Positions 47,001-56,700 of a stretch of 64,000 nucleotides of DNA are shown in pieces. Origin of the DNA: Candidatus Zipacnadia bacterium (lineage in GTDB: Bacteria > Armatimonadota > Zipacnadia > Zipacnadales > UBA5352); assembly GCA_029821735.1 (NCBI GenBank), contig JALGSU010000002.1, forward strand, positions 1-64,000, written 5' to 3'. Under the pieces are notes generated by a model. That model saw only the letters and a list, made by a program, of their open reading frames with translations. It made no database searches and was not told where the DNA came from. Positions within the stretch are counted from its first letter, which is position 1; the number at the start of each line of letters is the position of its first letter. Made by a program: the position numbers and the translations under genes.

Positions 47001-48760
47001 TAGTAATTGGCCACCATTGCCACGCTTGCCAGACCACACCACATCGTGTTGCTCTGCCAGTAGTACGGAACATTCATTCGGGAATAGTCGGTGTCCCCGA
47101 CATTGACAATGATCTTCTTTGCGTTCAGGCCCGTGCAGTCCAGTTCCCCGGGCTCATTGGCTGCGGGGGCGTATGTGAAGCCCTCCTGCCAGCTCTCCTG
47201 GTTACCCATCGCGGCACGGAGGTAGAGTGTGTAGGTCCCCGGCGACGGAGTGTCTATCTTCAGGCACACAGAGTTTGTTACGTTCGTGGCCCACCCATCG
47301 GTATCTTGGAACTCGGCCAGCACAAAATCGTAGTACCCATCTGGCCCCCCACCTGAATCCGTCCCCAAATATGTATCAAAGGAGATGCCTGCTTGCTGCA
47401 CCAAGAGCGTGAAAAGGCTCTTATCAGATGTACTCGTGAACTCTCTTATGCTCGCTGAGATGTTGCTGTAGCCTGGCGGAGATGGCGCGCCGTCCTCGTT
47501 TTCCACCGAGACTTCGAGAAGGAAGAAGCCGCCACCACTTGTGTCAGCGGGGACGTTGATGATGCTCCCGTGGTGGACCTCCTGCCCATCCACCTTGATT
47601 GCCGTGAATTCGGGGTTGGTCGGCGCACGCGCCAGTGTAGTGAAAGACCACACGGGCCCCGCCACCGGCGTGTTGGTCCGGTCATCCGCTACCACTTTCC
47701 AGTAGTAGGTAGTCTCGTACTCGAGTGTGGCGAGGTAGCCATTCGACAGCGAGGAGCCTGTGAAGTTGCTCCTCACGATGTTGTCAGGAGAGCTGTCTCC
47801 CTTCTCGAAATAGACGGTGTAGTAGAGCGTGTCGCCATCGGGATCCGAGCAACTCCAATTGAGTCCGGTCGTGAGGGAGACGCCGGTTGCGCCGTTGGAG
47901 GGAACCGGGTTGCTTGGCTGACGAGGGGGATCATTTCTGTCGACAACGGTGAACGGACCAATGTAGGAGATATTGTTCCCTTCACCATCCCCCTCATCCA
48001 CATCACGATCGCAGTCGGCCTTCAGAACGAAGTACCGCGTTCCCGCATCGGCGGGTACGAAAGTGTAGTCCTCATACTCGTACGAATAGTCGTTCGGGTC
48101 CAGCGGCGGGACGTAGTCGTCATCGATGAAGTCACTTATGTCAGTTCGACTGGTCCCAATATAGTACCCAACATAGCTCGATCCAGCGCTACTGCTACCA
48201 TCATTGCCCACCCAGCAGCTCAGTCTTACTGTATCACCAACATCGAATTGCGTCGGTGTTGTGTCATCATCAACGCGTACATTGGTCACAACCAAGTCTG
48301 GGTCCGGTAGGTCGATCCAGTCAACATTGATCCGAACCACATCGCTCAATGTGTTGATGAAGGCCATCAGTTGCGTGTCGAGAGGGCCGGCTGCGTCTGA
48401 GAATGTCGCCCACGAGGCGGTACTTGTTTCTTCGGGGTAGTTGCCGTTAGTCTGGTCGTAGCAGTAAAAGGTCACCGAGGTGGGAGCTCCTGTCTCCTTG
48501 ATGACCCTTACAGTGACATCTGTTCCCTTGTCACATCGGATGCTTTGAGTACTGCCGTGATCATAGGTGTTTGACTCCGAGACGCCATCCTCAGTCCACC
48601 AGCAAACAACTCTGGCAACGTACTCAGCGCACGCAGGTTGTGCCCCGATGACCTGGAACGCGGCAAGAACGACCAGCATCAGTATGCTTCGGCGGAGCAA
48701 GGTCTCCAGGCGGTGCTGAAAGGCGCTGCCTCGTGGTTGCCCGATCTTGGTCTTAGCCAT
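44009..48760 (-). CDS. Giant exported multidomain protein with C39-like peptidase and Ig/PKD-like repeats
   Basis: The 1583-residue protein has a signal peptide (ILMLVVLAAFQVIGAQPACA). A CARDB-like domain (about 150-270) and an Fn3-like domain (about 280-370) follow. Then comes a C39-like papain-fold domain with Cys575 (TMWCGLASVAMV), His666 (GVGHAVVVTG) and Asn681-Asp682 (FINDPSG). Further on are two InlB-type beta repeats, three tandem PKD-like units of about 90 residues, and a FlgD/Ig-like C-terminal domain (FVWDGRN, SGTYLVRV) as used by some secretion systems. The ATG at 48760 is preferred; a GTG 12 bases earlier sits on top of the AGGGAAGGG site. Base composition is visibly less GC-rich than its neighbours. 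It is probably a surface protein that matures or binds a partner. Confidence 0.78.
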   Translation of the reverse strand: MAKTKIGQPRGSAFQHRLETLLRRSILMLVVLAAFQVIGAQPACAEYVARVVCWWTEDGVSESNTYDHGSTQSIRCDKGTDVTVRVIKETGAPTSVTFYCYDQTNGNYPEETSTASWATFSDAAGPLDTQLMAFINTLSDVVRINVDWIDLPDPDLVVTNVRVDDDTTPTQFDVGDTVRLSCWVGNDGSSSAGSSYVGYYIGTSRTDISDFIDDDYVPPLDPNDYSYEYEDYTFVPADAGTRYFVLKADCDRDVDEGDGEGNNISYIGPFTVVDRNDPPRQPSNPVPSNGATGVSLTTGLNWSCSDPDGDTLYYTVYFEKGDSSPDNIVRSNFTGSSLSNGYLATLEYETTYYWKVVADDRTNTPVAGPVWSFTTLARAPTNPEFTAIKVDGQEVHHGSIINVPADTSGGGFFLLEVSVENEDGAPSPPGYSNISASIREFTSTSDKSLFTLLVQQAGISFDTYLGTDSGGGPDGYYDFVLAEFQDTDGWATNVTNSVCLKIDTPSPGTYTLYLRAAMGNQESWQEGFTYAPAANEPGELDCTGLNAKKIIVNVGDTDYSRMNVPYYWQSNTMWCGLASVAMVANYYGSRIKPWQVADEMGKAAMSTTNLPEMAQYLANKLGVATELWTYRPPENFFLRRNIEHCVSEGRPLIIADYDPDPNGVGHAVVVTGCDSVSVFINDPSGVLTHTAGPCAMLWSDFFAAVNETWGWPDVEGLSIEDSELTRSPQSLPIDLAPEEGVHFSSPDITSDASINLRWDGDSYDGFYYGLSNSWETSWDYLLSAFPPDASFGHWIPNGSSMTVRPSVANTTDTARSCITRVSLLDPSNTITLWQSETSENILNFQQFRAANGSNTAGTQDPGSLQHRLTGLQPGPYVLRLESIEGTQTSDTTELRFNLWGETELHRDVLVTDTSRTPHTSDPGQPKVVFHPGETVRMTLRASNTGFDVEPEVVLDVAPSADHNNYTTPPNSTADSPLAKDETDYYSFDYLIPSDGSMPNGTYDILAAMRDANEFDVIYDETNAGSNTTTFGAQAWITNVFTVVPVEYTLTIHYDDSQGSVEVGGTPRPDGWSHQYESGETVQLEAQPDTGHEFDGWSGGLLGDTSPTSITMSGNKDVTAGFAVIKYRLSVEGSHGKVKVNNGVSESLPYSGSFDYDSSVQLEVEPDPGYHFDKWLGDLAGSDNPESITMSGVRTVTAVIVLDENHPPDPAPTVTITPANPTSWQSFRADASGSDDSDGDLVTYGYEWYKDGVLQPDRKWPTVTARWTKPGETWRCVATPTDGKDDGPSGENSVNVNGPPVPAPTVTITPSKPTTRQSLRCAASGSDDPDGDPFIYKYQWYKDGVLQPLRKWPTVTAKWTQPGETWKCVVTPTDGRNDGPTGENSVTINSPPPAPTTVTITPSNPTSRQSFRCSASGSIDPDGDPVIYKYQWYKDGLLQPLRKWPTVTAKWTQPGETWRCVVTPTDGRDSGPTGEASVVVGGKGTAGPVVLSSLTVLPTAIGAEMTFTLSADASVTCEVLNIAGRSVRTVVTDRQTPSGMATFVWDGRNVTGCAAPSGTYLVRVTAAGQDGSVSRGITALTVRR
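44310..45135 (-). repeat. Three tandem PKD-like coding repeats
   Basis: Three in-frame units of about 270 bases encode near-identical modules, each with TVTITPxxPT at the start and YKDGxLQPxRKWPTVTA, WTxPGETW and PTDGxxxGPxGE later. Near-identity at the DNA level suggests recent duplication and possible copy-number variation. Confidence 0.8.
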
Positions 48761-48772
48761 GCTGATAGTCAC

Positions 48773-49250
48773 CCTTCCCTATTGGGTCTCTGCTGGGCCA
48801 GCCGAGCAATGTGCTGACCGTCGGCATCAGTGGTGGAGGAGATCCTCACACACACGCGCATACGAGCGTGCCCCCGTTGCACGTCATCTGCACCACTGCA
48901 AGTCCGACAGTCAGGTGGGTCACCGTCCGCATTCATTGGGGCCCCGCGTTCTGCGAGGAGCAGCGCGTCGCTTTGGTCCCCGCGCCACAACCAGGACTGA
49001 AGCGGATCCCCGCGTCAGCCCTCCCCTACATCATTGACTATCGCGGCCCTCAGCAACACTGGGCCCGGCGATTGCGTTTGAGTTTCGTCTGCAGAAAGCA
49101 ACTACCTCCTATTCTTTACCTCAATTACTGTTGTCAGTTATGAGAACGCCACATCAGTAAACAGTCCAAGATGCGTGTGTGCCATTGCTGCTCTCATGGC
49201 ATCAATACTACACCTACTCCAGTTTCCCAGCTGCGCATTTCTGTCCTGCC
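48773..49250. other. Upstream region of the giant gene, no gene seen
   Basis: This 480-base stretch is upstream of the giant minus-strand gene. A moderately AT-rich patch at 49080-49210 could hold its promoter, but no convincing -35/-10 pair was found. Open frames on the plus strand have no family resemblance. Confidence 0.35.
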
Positions 49251-49430
49251 TCCATCTGGATGCCAACTGCCGTGAGAGAGTTCAGACCGCCACTGTCAGA
49301 CAGACTCCGGCTGCTTGCCAGCAGAGAGTTCCTCGCCCTGCCCCGGGGGCGTTGCACGATCCAGCCGAGCGGCGCACTAAGGCCTCCCCACGAGCAGCCG
49401 GGTGGCCGCAACTCAAGTGGGGAGATCAGC
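49251..49430. repeat. Dispersed repeat R2, long copy next to the recombinase remnant
   Basis: This copy matches 42911-43080 over most of its length: GAGAG box, GCTTGCCAGCAGA, AGTTCCTCGCCCTGCCCC, GTTGCACGATCCAGCCGA, GGCGCACTAAGG and ACTCAAGTGGGG. It ends about 120 bases before the tyrosine-recombinase remnant. Confidence 0.65.
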
Positions 49431-49551
49431 TCCGCTCGGCCCTCCGCCCAGGGCTGCGCGGACTTGGCCAAAGTACCGCATAAGCACTGGTATCGTTGGT
49501 GGGGGCGGGGCACAGTCGGGAGATAGGCTTGGCGCTTGGGGTACTCAAAAT

Positions 49552-49950
49552 GCCGTCAGGAAATGCGGCGGACTCGCCGGACTGGATGGGCTGACTCCAC
49601 ACTCACTGAGGCGTACTTTCCGCACGAATCTTCTCAGGTCAGGAGTAGATATTGTGACCGTGGCTCGTATTGCGGGGCATTCAGATATCTCCACCACAGC
49701 CATCTATACACAGCCGAATGGGAAAGACATGGAGAAGGCGATTGAGGGTTTGGTGGAGCAGATAATCACTCGGAGCCACTTCTGCGTTGACTGCATCTGC
49801 CTGCTGTGGTACGGTCTGGGCTCTGGGTGGTCTGGTATCCGCCTCCTCTTCCCCCCAAGAGGAACGACATATCGGACCATCCGGACCTATTTCTATCTCC
49901 CACACATCCCTACACAAGCCTCAGACCTGACCCCAACTCAAACCGAATGA
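49552..49950 (+). pseudogene. C-terminal remnant of a tyrosine recombinase/integrase
   Basis: The plus-strand frame from about 49552 reads [20 protein letters not shown], then [19 protein letters not shown], the second half of a tyrosine recombinase. The HxLR box (Arg), the GH box (His) and the catalytic Tyr are present. The N-terminal domain and the first catalytic Arg are absent, and the upstream DNA is repeat sequence. Recognisable similarity ends near 49767, though the frame runs to 49950. It is a truncated integrase left by a mobile element. Confidence 0.75.
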
Positions 49951-50208
49951 GCCTGTCAAACAAGTCCGTCTTCTTCACTTCAGCCATCTCCAAGCTCTGC
50001 CCCATCCTCTCTCTCTTCAAGCAGCCCAAAGTCCATCAGCGGTTTCAGTATTCGGCAGTAGGCCAGATAGGGAATGTGTTCTCTACCAGCTTCATCCTCG
50101 ATCTCCGCCAACACTTCGGGCAGGAACGGGTGCCTGTCAGGGCTAATTCTCTAAATGGCAACGCCCAAACGGATGGCGGGATGGCCGACCAGAGGAGGCA
50201 CTTGTGGG

Positions 50209-52026
50209 ATGACGCTGACACGGTCCACCGCAGCGTATTGCACGATGCTGTCAATCGCACTGCTGTTGGCCGCAGGACTCGCCTGCGGCGATGATACCTA
50301 CTCGATCTTCGGGACGGTCACGAGCGCGAACGGAGGGCTGGTGGCGAACGTACAAGTGGACTTCGGCGCCGAACTGGACTCAGTCCTCACGGATAGCGCG
50401 GGATACTATGAGTCTGAGGGAGCAGTCGAGGGCGGAGTCTATCTCATCGAACCCACGGCCGCCGGGTGGACGTTCAGTCCTGCACGTCGCGCGGTGGTGA
50501 TGGGCTCAGGCGACGAGCAGGTGAACTTCGTCGCGGAGCCGCTTGGCGGACCGCTCGCAGGCCTGCTATTCGCCCCCCCCACAGCGGCGTCCGCGCAACC
50601 CAAGGAAAAGAGCGCATTGCCCGTGCTCATCTACCCGGTCGGCGGAGAAACTTGGACCCAGGGCCAAGCCTACAACATCCGCTGGAGCCACCCATCGCTG
50701 AGCAGCGCCCACCCCATGCGCATTCGACTATTGAAGGGCGGGGCGTCTTATATTACCATCACAAGCGCCACGCCCAACGACGGCTCCTTCTGGTGGAAGG
50801 TGCCGGCTGCGATTCCTGCCCAAACTGACTACAGGATTTACCTTGACGACGGCTCCCAAAGTGACATGAGCGGCGACTTTGCCGTCGCGGCCGCGCCGCT
50901 GGTGACCTACCCGAATGATGCGGGCGTGTGCTGGCGCCGCGGGCAGGGCTATCAGATCACCTGGCAGGGATTCCCGGGCGCGAACGTCAAGATTCAGCTA
51001 TACCGCGGCGCCACCCTCAGCCGAGGTATCGCCTGGTCCACCCCCAACGACGGGAGCTTCTGGTGGAGCGTGCCCGCCGATCAGGTCACCGCCGACAACT
51101 ACAAGATCAAGGTCACCGCGCATAGCAACCCCGCGATCAGCGACATGTCCGACAAGCCGTTCACGATCGTCAACAACCCGCGCGTGACCTATCCGACGCA
51201 CGCGGGAGTGGTCTGGGACATCGGTAAGAGCTACAACATCACGTGGCGGCAGTTCGTGTGCGACCAAGTGAAGATTGACCTCATCGCGTGTGGCACACTG
51301 CACCAGGTGATCGCCGCGAGCACGGCCAACGACGGCAGCTTCCACTGGCAGGTGCCCTACGACCAGGCACCCGGTGGCGGCTTCCAGGTCCGCATACGCG
51401 CGGTTGGCTGCGCGGCGCAGGTTGACAAGTCGAACGTGGGCTTCCAGATACGGCGGGTGCCCGCCGTCACCTACCCCACAGCCAACGGCATCGTCTGGGA
51501 CGCCGGATCGCCGTACACCATCAAGTGGCATGGCTTCAGCTCGGCGAACGTGAAGATCGAGTTGCTCAAGGGCTGGGCGCTTGACCGGGTGATAAAGGGC
51601 TGGACGACTAACGATGGTTCGTTCAAGTGGTGGGTCCCCGCTGATCTGACGCCGGGAACCAACTATCGCGTCCGCGTGCGCGGCACGGCAGGCTCAACCC
51701 AGCAGGACGTGTCCGACAATAACTTCACCGTCGCCCTCGTGCCGCTGGTCAAGTACCCAAGCGTCAGCGGCATCGAGTGGGACTACGGCGACGGGGTCCA
51801 GATCGAGTGGCAGGGCTTCAACGGCAGCCACGTCAGGATCGAGTTGAGGCAGTGGGGGGTGGTCAAGAAGGTCATCGCCTGGGGGACCCCCAACGACGGC
51901 TCGTTCTGGTGGAGTGTCTCCCCCGATGGCAACGCGAGCGGCAACGGGTTCAAAGTACGGGTAATTGCGCAACCAGCGCTGACCATCTATGACGAGTCTG
52001 ACCAGTTCTTCCGGATCGACCCCTGA
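50209..52026 (+). CDS. Exported surface protein with five Kre9/Knh1-like repeats
   Basis: The 605-residue protein begins with a signal peptide (MLSIALLLAAGLACG within the first 30 residues). A carboxypeptidase-regulatory-like beta domain follows (about 30-110, SIFGTVTSANGG). Then five repeats of about 90-95 residues each begin VxYPxxxGxxWxxGxxYxIxW and carry a TPNDGSFWWxVP core. This is the Ser-Thr-rich/Kre9-Knh1 (PF10342-type) module used by bacterial surface and substrate-binding proteins. Start at 50209 follows GAGGAGG. It is a stand-alone gene between the recombinase remnant and the restriction island. Confidence 0.8.
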   Translation: MTLTRSTAAYCTMLSIALLLAAGLACGDDTYSIFGTVTSANGGLVANVQVDFGAELDSVLTDSAGYYESEGAVEGGVYLIEPTAAGWTFSPARRAVVMGSGDEQVNFVAEPLGGPLAGLLFAPPTAASAQPKEKSALPVLIYPVGGETWTQGQAYNIRWSHPSLSSAHPMRIRLLKGGASYITITSATPNDGSFWWKVPAAIPAQTDYRIYLDDGSQSDMSGDFAVAAAPLVTYPNDAGVCWRRGQGYQITWQGFPGANVKIQLYRGATLSRGIAWSTPNDGSFWWSVPADQVTADNYKIKVTAHSNPAISDMSDKPFTIVNNPRVTYPTHAGVVWDIGKSYNITWRQFVCDQVKIDLIACGTLHQVIAASTANDGSFHWQVPYDQAPGGGFQVRIRAVGCAAQVDKSNVGFQIRRVPAVTYPTANGIVWDAGSPYTIKWHGFSSANVKIELLKGWALDRVIKGWTTNDGSFKWWVPADLTPGTNYRVRVRGTAGSTQQDVSDNNFTVALVPLVKYPSVSGIEWDYGDGVQIEWQGFNGSHVRIELRQWGVVKKVIAWGTPNDGSFWWSVSPDGNASGNGFKVRVIAQPALTIYDESDQFFRIDP

Positions 52027-52974
52027 CAGATGAGCATGCGACAAGCCAACCGGTGGTTCATCTGCGCAGCGGCGCGTCTGCTCTGAGTTAACATACCTGT
52101 TAGCTGTTCCGACAATCGGTCTCTGCTCGGCTTCATGTCTGTCTCCACCGTCAGGCACTTACGCGCGGACTCGTCTATGACGGTCAGCGCACGGAACGCG
52201 CGTCCGTTACATGAACTCGGACCTCGCCCAGCACTGCCCCTCTGTAGCTTGGCGCCCCCCGCGCGTTTGCATCTCCGCGAGACCTGCGCACTAAGACACT
52301 CCCCTCCACCGTAGGCCCCCGGAATCACAAGTGGGGGGGGGGCGTCCCCCTCGGGGACGCTCGGTCTTGGCCACGGCGCCTCTCCTCCCCTGGTAGCTGA
52401 AATCTAAGGGCATCGCGCCGTCCGCTAACACCAAAACACCCAGAAGCCCTCTGGCGGCGTCCACGTGCCCAAGATGGTTTTTTTGGCCCACATCAGCATC
52501 CGCAAGAGCACACGGGGCCACCAGGCGCAAGCAACAGGCATCGTGATCGGGTGAGACCTGCACGGTCGGCGAACGCGGGCACATCCTCTGCCCAAGCTCC
52601 AAGGGAGGGGGAACTGCGCGCTCGCACTGCCGGCAATCACTGCATATAGTCAAAAGCGCTTTAGCGCTGTTGACATCAGGGAAGCGATCGGTCTGCGAGC
52701 CCAGACGGCGTGCGCTGCTGCGGTTGTCTCTCTCTATCGTACGAACTCCGCAACTGAGTGCGCAGCGAGGAGTGCAGGGAGTTGGCCGCGGTGGTCTGAT
52801 CTGCCCCGCCGCCTGGTGAGGAACTTGAGGCAAACTCGAGCCTGGGGGGGCAACTCACGACTATTGGGGGGCAGTACAGGTTCAGACATCAAGCCACGCT
52901 CCCGCCCGGCTAGATGGCGCAGTACCACTCATCGTCCCCCGAGACGCCAGACTGCCTACCCACACAACGATGAC
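52027..52974. other. Non-coding stretch with repeat R2 and a hairpin
   Basis: About 950 bases between the surface protein and the restriction operon. It contains an R2 half-copy (52259-52345), a G10 tract at 52333-52342 and a hairpin GCGTCCCC/GGGGACGC (52342-52360). Minus-strand open frames around 52291-52928 lack binding sites and family resemblance, and I see no gene. Confidence 0.4.
52259..52345. repeat. Dispersed repeat R2, half copy
   Basis: The segment 52288-52338 is identical over about 51 bases to 43022-43072, from CGCACTAAGACACTCC through CCGTAGGCCCCCGGAATC to CACAAGTGGGGG. The first half of the long copies is absent. Confidence 0.75.
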
Positions 52975-53703
52975 CTAGTAACCCCAATCCTCATGTGCCA
53001 GAGGTGCTCGGCTGAGTTCCTCTCGGTGCAAACGCCATTGCGGCATGAACCCATCCATATATGCCTGAAAGCGGTCGTTGTGAAGACGCTCAAGCAAGTG
53101 CACCATCTCATGCACCAGGATGTACTCAGTACAGATGGGTGGCTTCTTGACCAGTTCAAGATTGAGCCAGACCCGCCGCTCGTCGATGTTGCACGTTCCC
53201 CACTTGGTCTTCATCCGCCTGATCCCACAGAACGCGACCTCTACACCAATCACAGGCTGCCATTTCGAGAGCAGTTCCGGAATCTGTTCACGCAGCAGCT
53301 GCCGATACCAGTCCTGCAGCACTTGCTCTCGTTTCTGGCGATCGCTACCGGGGCGCACACTCAGCTCCATGGTCTTGCCGCTGCGGATGGAGACCGAAGG
53401 TGGAGCATCTTGCTCAATCACGTTCAGCCGGTAGCGACGACCACGGAAGAAGTGGCTCTCACCCGTTACCATCTCGCGCTCTGACTGCCGCTCTTGCTGC
53501 GCCATAGCATCTTGCTGACGCCGAATCCATCCTAGCCGCGAGATCACTGTGAGTCGGACTGTCTCATCAGTAATGCGTAGCGGCACAGCGACGCGAACAC
53601 GACCATCCGGTGGGTACACCGCCAGGTGCAGGTTCTTGATGTCCTTGCGGACGATCTCAACCGGGACGCCGCTCACCTCAATCTTCTGCCGCTCAGTAGT
53701 CAC
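52975..53703 (-). CDS. YgjP-type M48-like zinc metalloprotease linked to type I RM
   Basis: The 242-residue protein belongs to the YgjP/DUF45 group. It has an N-terminal beta domain (FRGRRYRLNV) and a C-terminal peptidase domain with the zinc motif HEMVHLLERLH (His198, Glu199, His202) and the group's KTKWGTCN segment. Such genes frequently accompany hsdR. A GTG at 53703 starts it inside the 3' end of hsdR, overlapping by 11 bases, so it is translationally coupled. The role may be control or turnover of the restriction subunit; this is inferred. Confidence 0.85.
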   Translation of the reverse strand: MTTERQKIEVSGVPVEIVRKDIKNLHLAVYPPDGRVRVAVPLRITDETVRLTVISRLGWIRRQQDAMAQQERQSEREMVTGESHFFRGRRYRLNVIEQDAPPSVSIRSGKTMELSVRPGSDRQKREQVLQDWYRQLLREQIPELLSKWQPVIGVEVAFCGIRRMKTKWGTCNIDERRVWLNLELVKKPPICTEYILVHEMVHLLERLHNDRFQAYMDGFMPQWRLHREELSRAPLAHEDWGY

Positions 53704-56700
53704 GTTGGTTCCTCACTATCTCGAAGAGCGAGTCCACCAACTCATCGTCCCCACCCAATACGCACCTGATGGCACCGCGGACCTCGCGTTCCTTGAACTT
53801 GTTGCCCCGCCACCCTTCCTTCTTTACACCCCTGATTGCTCGGTCCACCTGTACCGCAACATCCTCATTCTCATCGAGGTTATCGTACAGCGCTCGCCGG
53901 GCTGAACTGTTGATGGAGGCAGGGTACGAGGACTGCGCGTCCGGCTTCACGACCCGCTTGGTCAGCTCGACGATCTTCGCCAAGTATGCCTTATACTTCA
54001 GGGCGTCCGCCTTGCGTGCCCGGATCAGATCATCCAGCAGCTCCGACATCTTCTCGTAATACTTCGGGTTGGCGGCCATCTCATCGATGATGACCTTGCG
54101 CACGTTGTTCTCGATCGTCTCGGCAACTGCCTCGTTGCTTGCGCGGAGTCCTTCGGGGAGCTTCTCAACCGCAGCCTCTCCGAGGTCCACTATCAACTCC
54201 ACCAGGCTCATGTTGTCGAACGCTGAGACCTTCTCGCTCTCCTCCGCTCGGATGTAGGAGTCAAGGAGGTGCCGCATAGCCGGTTCATACAGCTTCATGT
54301 CAACATAGTCTGCACTCGCCAGCTTTATCTCCTCACGCACTTTCTCATAGTGCTGAACTTCACGCCTAATCTCCTGAGCCTCTTCTTCGGAGTAGTCGGC
54401 CTCCTGCATCTCGTTGGCCAAGTTGGCATACGCCCTTACCAGCGAAGAAGTGAGTCCATACAGGGCAACCCGCTTCTGCTCGTTGTCTTTCAAAGCATCG
54501 TGGTCAAGAGTATCGGCTGTACAGAAGAACGCTATGTAGTCAGCAGAGTCGCGCGGCAACTGCACCGGTTCGCAGAGAGCCTTGATCGCTTCACGCAGTT
54601 CCTCAAGCCGTTCTCTGCCCTTCGTCAAGCGATCCGTCAGCAGTCCTTCAACATCCTCCTTGTCAAACCCCTCGAACGCTTCACCAGTGTAGTCATGGAT
54701 TGATTTCTCGAGCGATCTGAACAGGTCCTTATAGTCAATGATGTAGCCGTATTCCTTGTCCTCGGTGTCCAGCCGGTTCACGCGGCAGATAGCCTGGAAA
54801 AGCCCGTGGTCCATCATCGTCTTGTCGATGTAAAGGTATGTTGCGGGAGGGGCGTCGAAGCCAGTCAGCAGCTTATCCACCACGATCAGCAGCTTCATCT
54901 GCCCGGGCTCTTCAATGAACCGTCGTTTGACCTCTCTCTCAAACTGGTCAACCTTGTACATAGCCTTGTCTTCCGACTCGCCGAAATAATTGGCCAGCAT
55001 CTTGCGGTAGGTGGCATATTTCCTGAGCTTCTCTGTCAGCCCCTCACCCGTCTCCTCACCCTTGATGTCCGCCGGCGAAGGCTCATATGAGGTGATGATC
55101 GCACACTTGTCTTTCAGGTCTGTCTTGCTGAACATCTCGAAGAACCGGCAAGCTGAGGAGATACTGTCAGAGACCAAAAGCGCGTTGCCGTGCCCGCTCT
55201 GGAACCGGTCACGGGTCTCAATGTCCAGCAAGATGTCGGCAACGATCTTCTCCAGACGATCCCGGCAACTAAGCACCCTCTGCATCGTTCCCCAGCGCTG
55301 CTTGAGTTGAGCCTTGCCCAGGTCTGACAACCCTCTTGTCTTGCTCTCAAACCACTGGTCAATCTTGTCCTGCGAAGTGATGCTCTGGTCAATGTCGCGC
55401 GCCTCATAGCGCAGGTCCAGCACGACCCCGTCCGCTACGGCTTGGTCATACTTGTAGGTATGGATGTAAGGACCGAAGACCTCGATGCTTCGCTTCTTGT
55501 CCTTCTTCAGCAGCGGGGTGCCCGTGAAGCCTATCAGCATCGCTCCAGGCAGTATCGCCTTCATTGCCTCGTGGAGCTTGCCCGATTGTGTGCGGTGGCA
55601 CTCGTCTACGAAGACAAAGACCTCACCCTTGGCACGGAAGCCTTTGGGCAGTTGACTCTCGATGTCCTTGAGATAGGCGTCAATGTCACCTTCCTCAGAT
55701 GCACCGAACTTATGGATGAGTGAGCAGAGCAGCCACTCTTCGTTCTGGTTGAGCACACTGACCAGGTCCGCACCCGACTTGGTCCGATGGATCTGCTCTC
55801 TGACGCCCATGAAGAACTTCTCAATCTGTTCGTCCAGTTCTGTGCGGTCAGTGATGATCAGCACGCGAGCATTCTCAACATGTTCGCGGAGCCACTTTGC
55901 GAGCCAGATCATGGTCAGGCTCTTACCGCTTCCCTGCGTATGCCAGATGATCCCGCCCTCTCGCCGTTTGATGTGCTCCTGGGCTGCGTGAACACCAAAA
56001 TACTGATTGTGCCGACATATCTTCTTGGTCCCTGCGTCGAAGACTATGAAGTCGTGGATGATCTCCAGCAGACGTTCCTTGCAGCAAAGCTGGTGAAGAG
56101 CTCGGTCCAATGGTGCAGAGATGGCGCTTTCTTCTTTCCAGTTCACGTAATACTTCTCGGGGGTCTCGATGACGCCATACCGGAGGCCCTCAGTGTCGTT
56201 GCCAGCCATGATGAGCTGCACGGTAGAGAAGAACGGGCGGATGAACTCCTTCTTCTGGTTGTCGAGGTTCTGGCGGATACCCTCAGTTACGGAGACTGTT
56301 GAGCGTTTCAACTCCAACACACCCAGAGCAATCCCATTGACGTAGAGCACAACATCGGGGCGCTTGTCGTGCTCACCGAGGACGGTGACCTCCTCAGCAA
56401 CAGCGAAATCGTTGTTGTCCGGATCATCCCAGTCAATCAGCGGCACGGTGATATGATGCTCACCAATGCCCGGCAGGACTTTCACACCGTAGCGCAGGAG
56501 TTCGTAGACCCTCCTGTTAGCAGTGTAGAGCGTCCTGTTCCCCCCTACTGCATTTGCCTTGCCCAACTCACGCAGCACCTTGCTGATGATGTTGCTGTCA
56601 TATCCCTGTTGCTTGAGCCAATCCGTGAGCAGGACTTCGTCGACGTTGCCGTTCTCTTCTCGGTCCTGCCAGTTGCCGAGATAGCGATACCCAAGTTCCT

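Noticed and set aside
42776..52345. Integron cassette array with attC sites
   Set aside because: Repeats and a recombinase remnant invite the idea, but I see no paired inverted core boxes of attC type and the remnant looks like an ordinary phage-type integrase.
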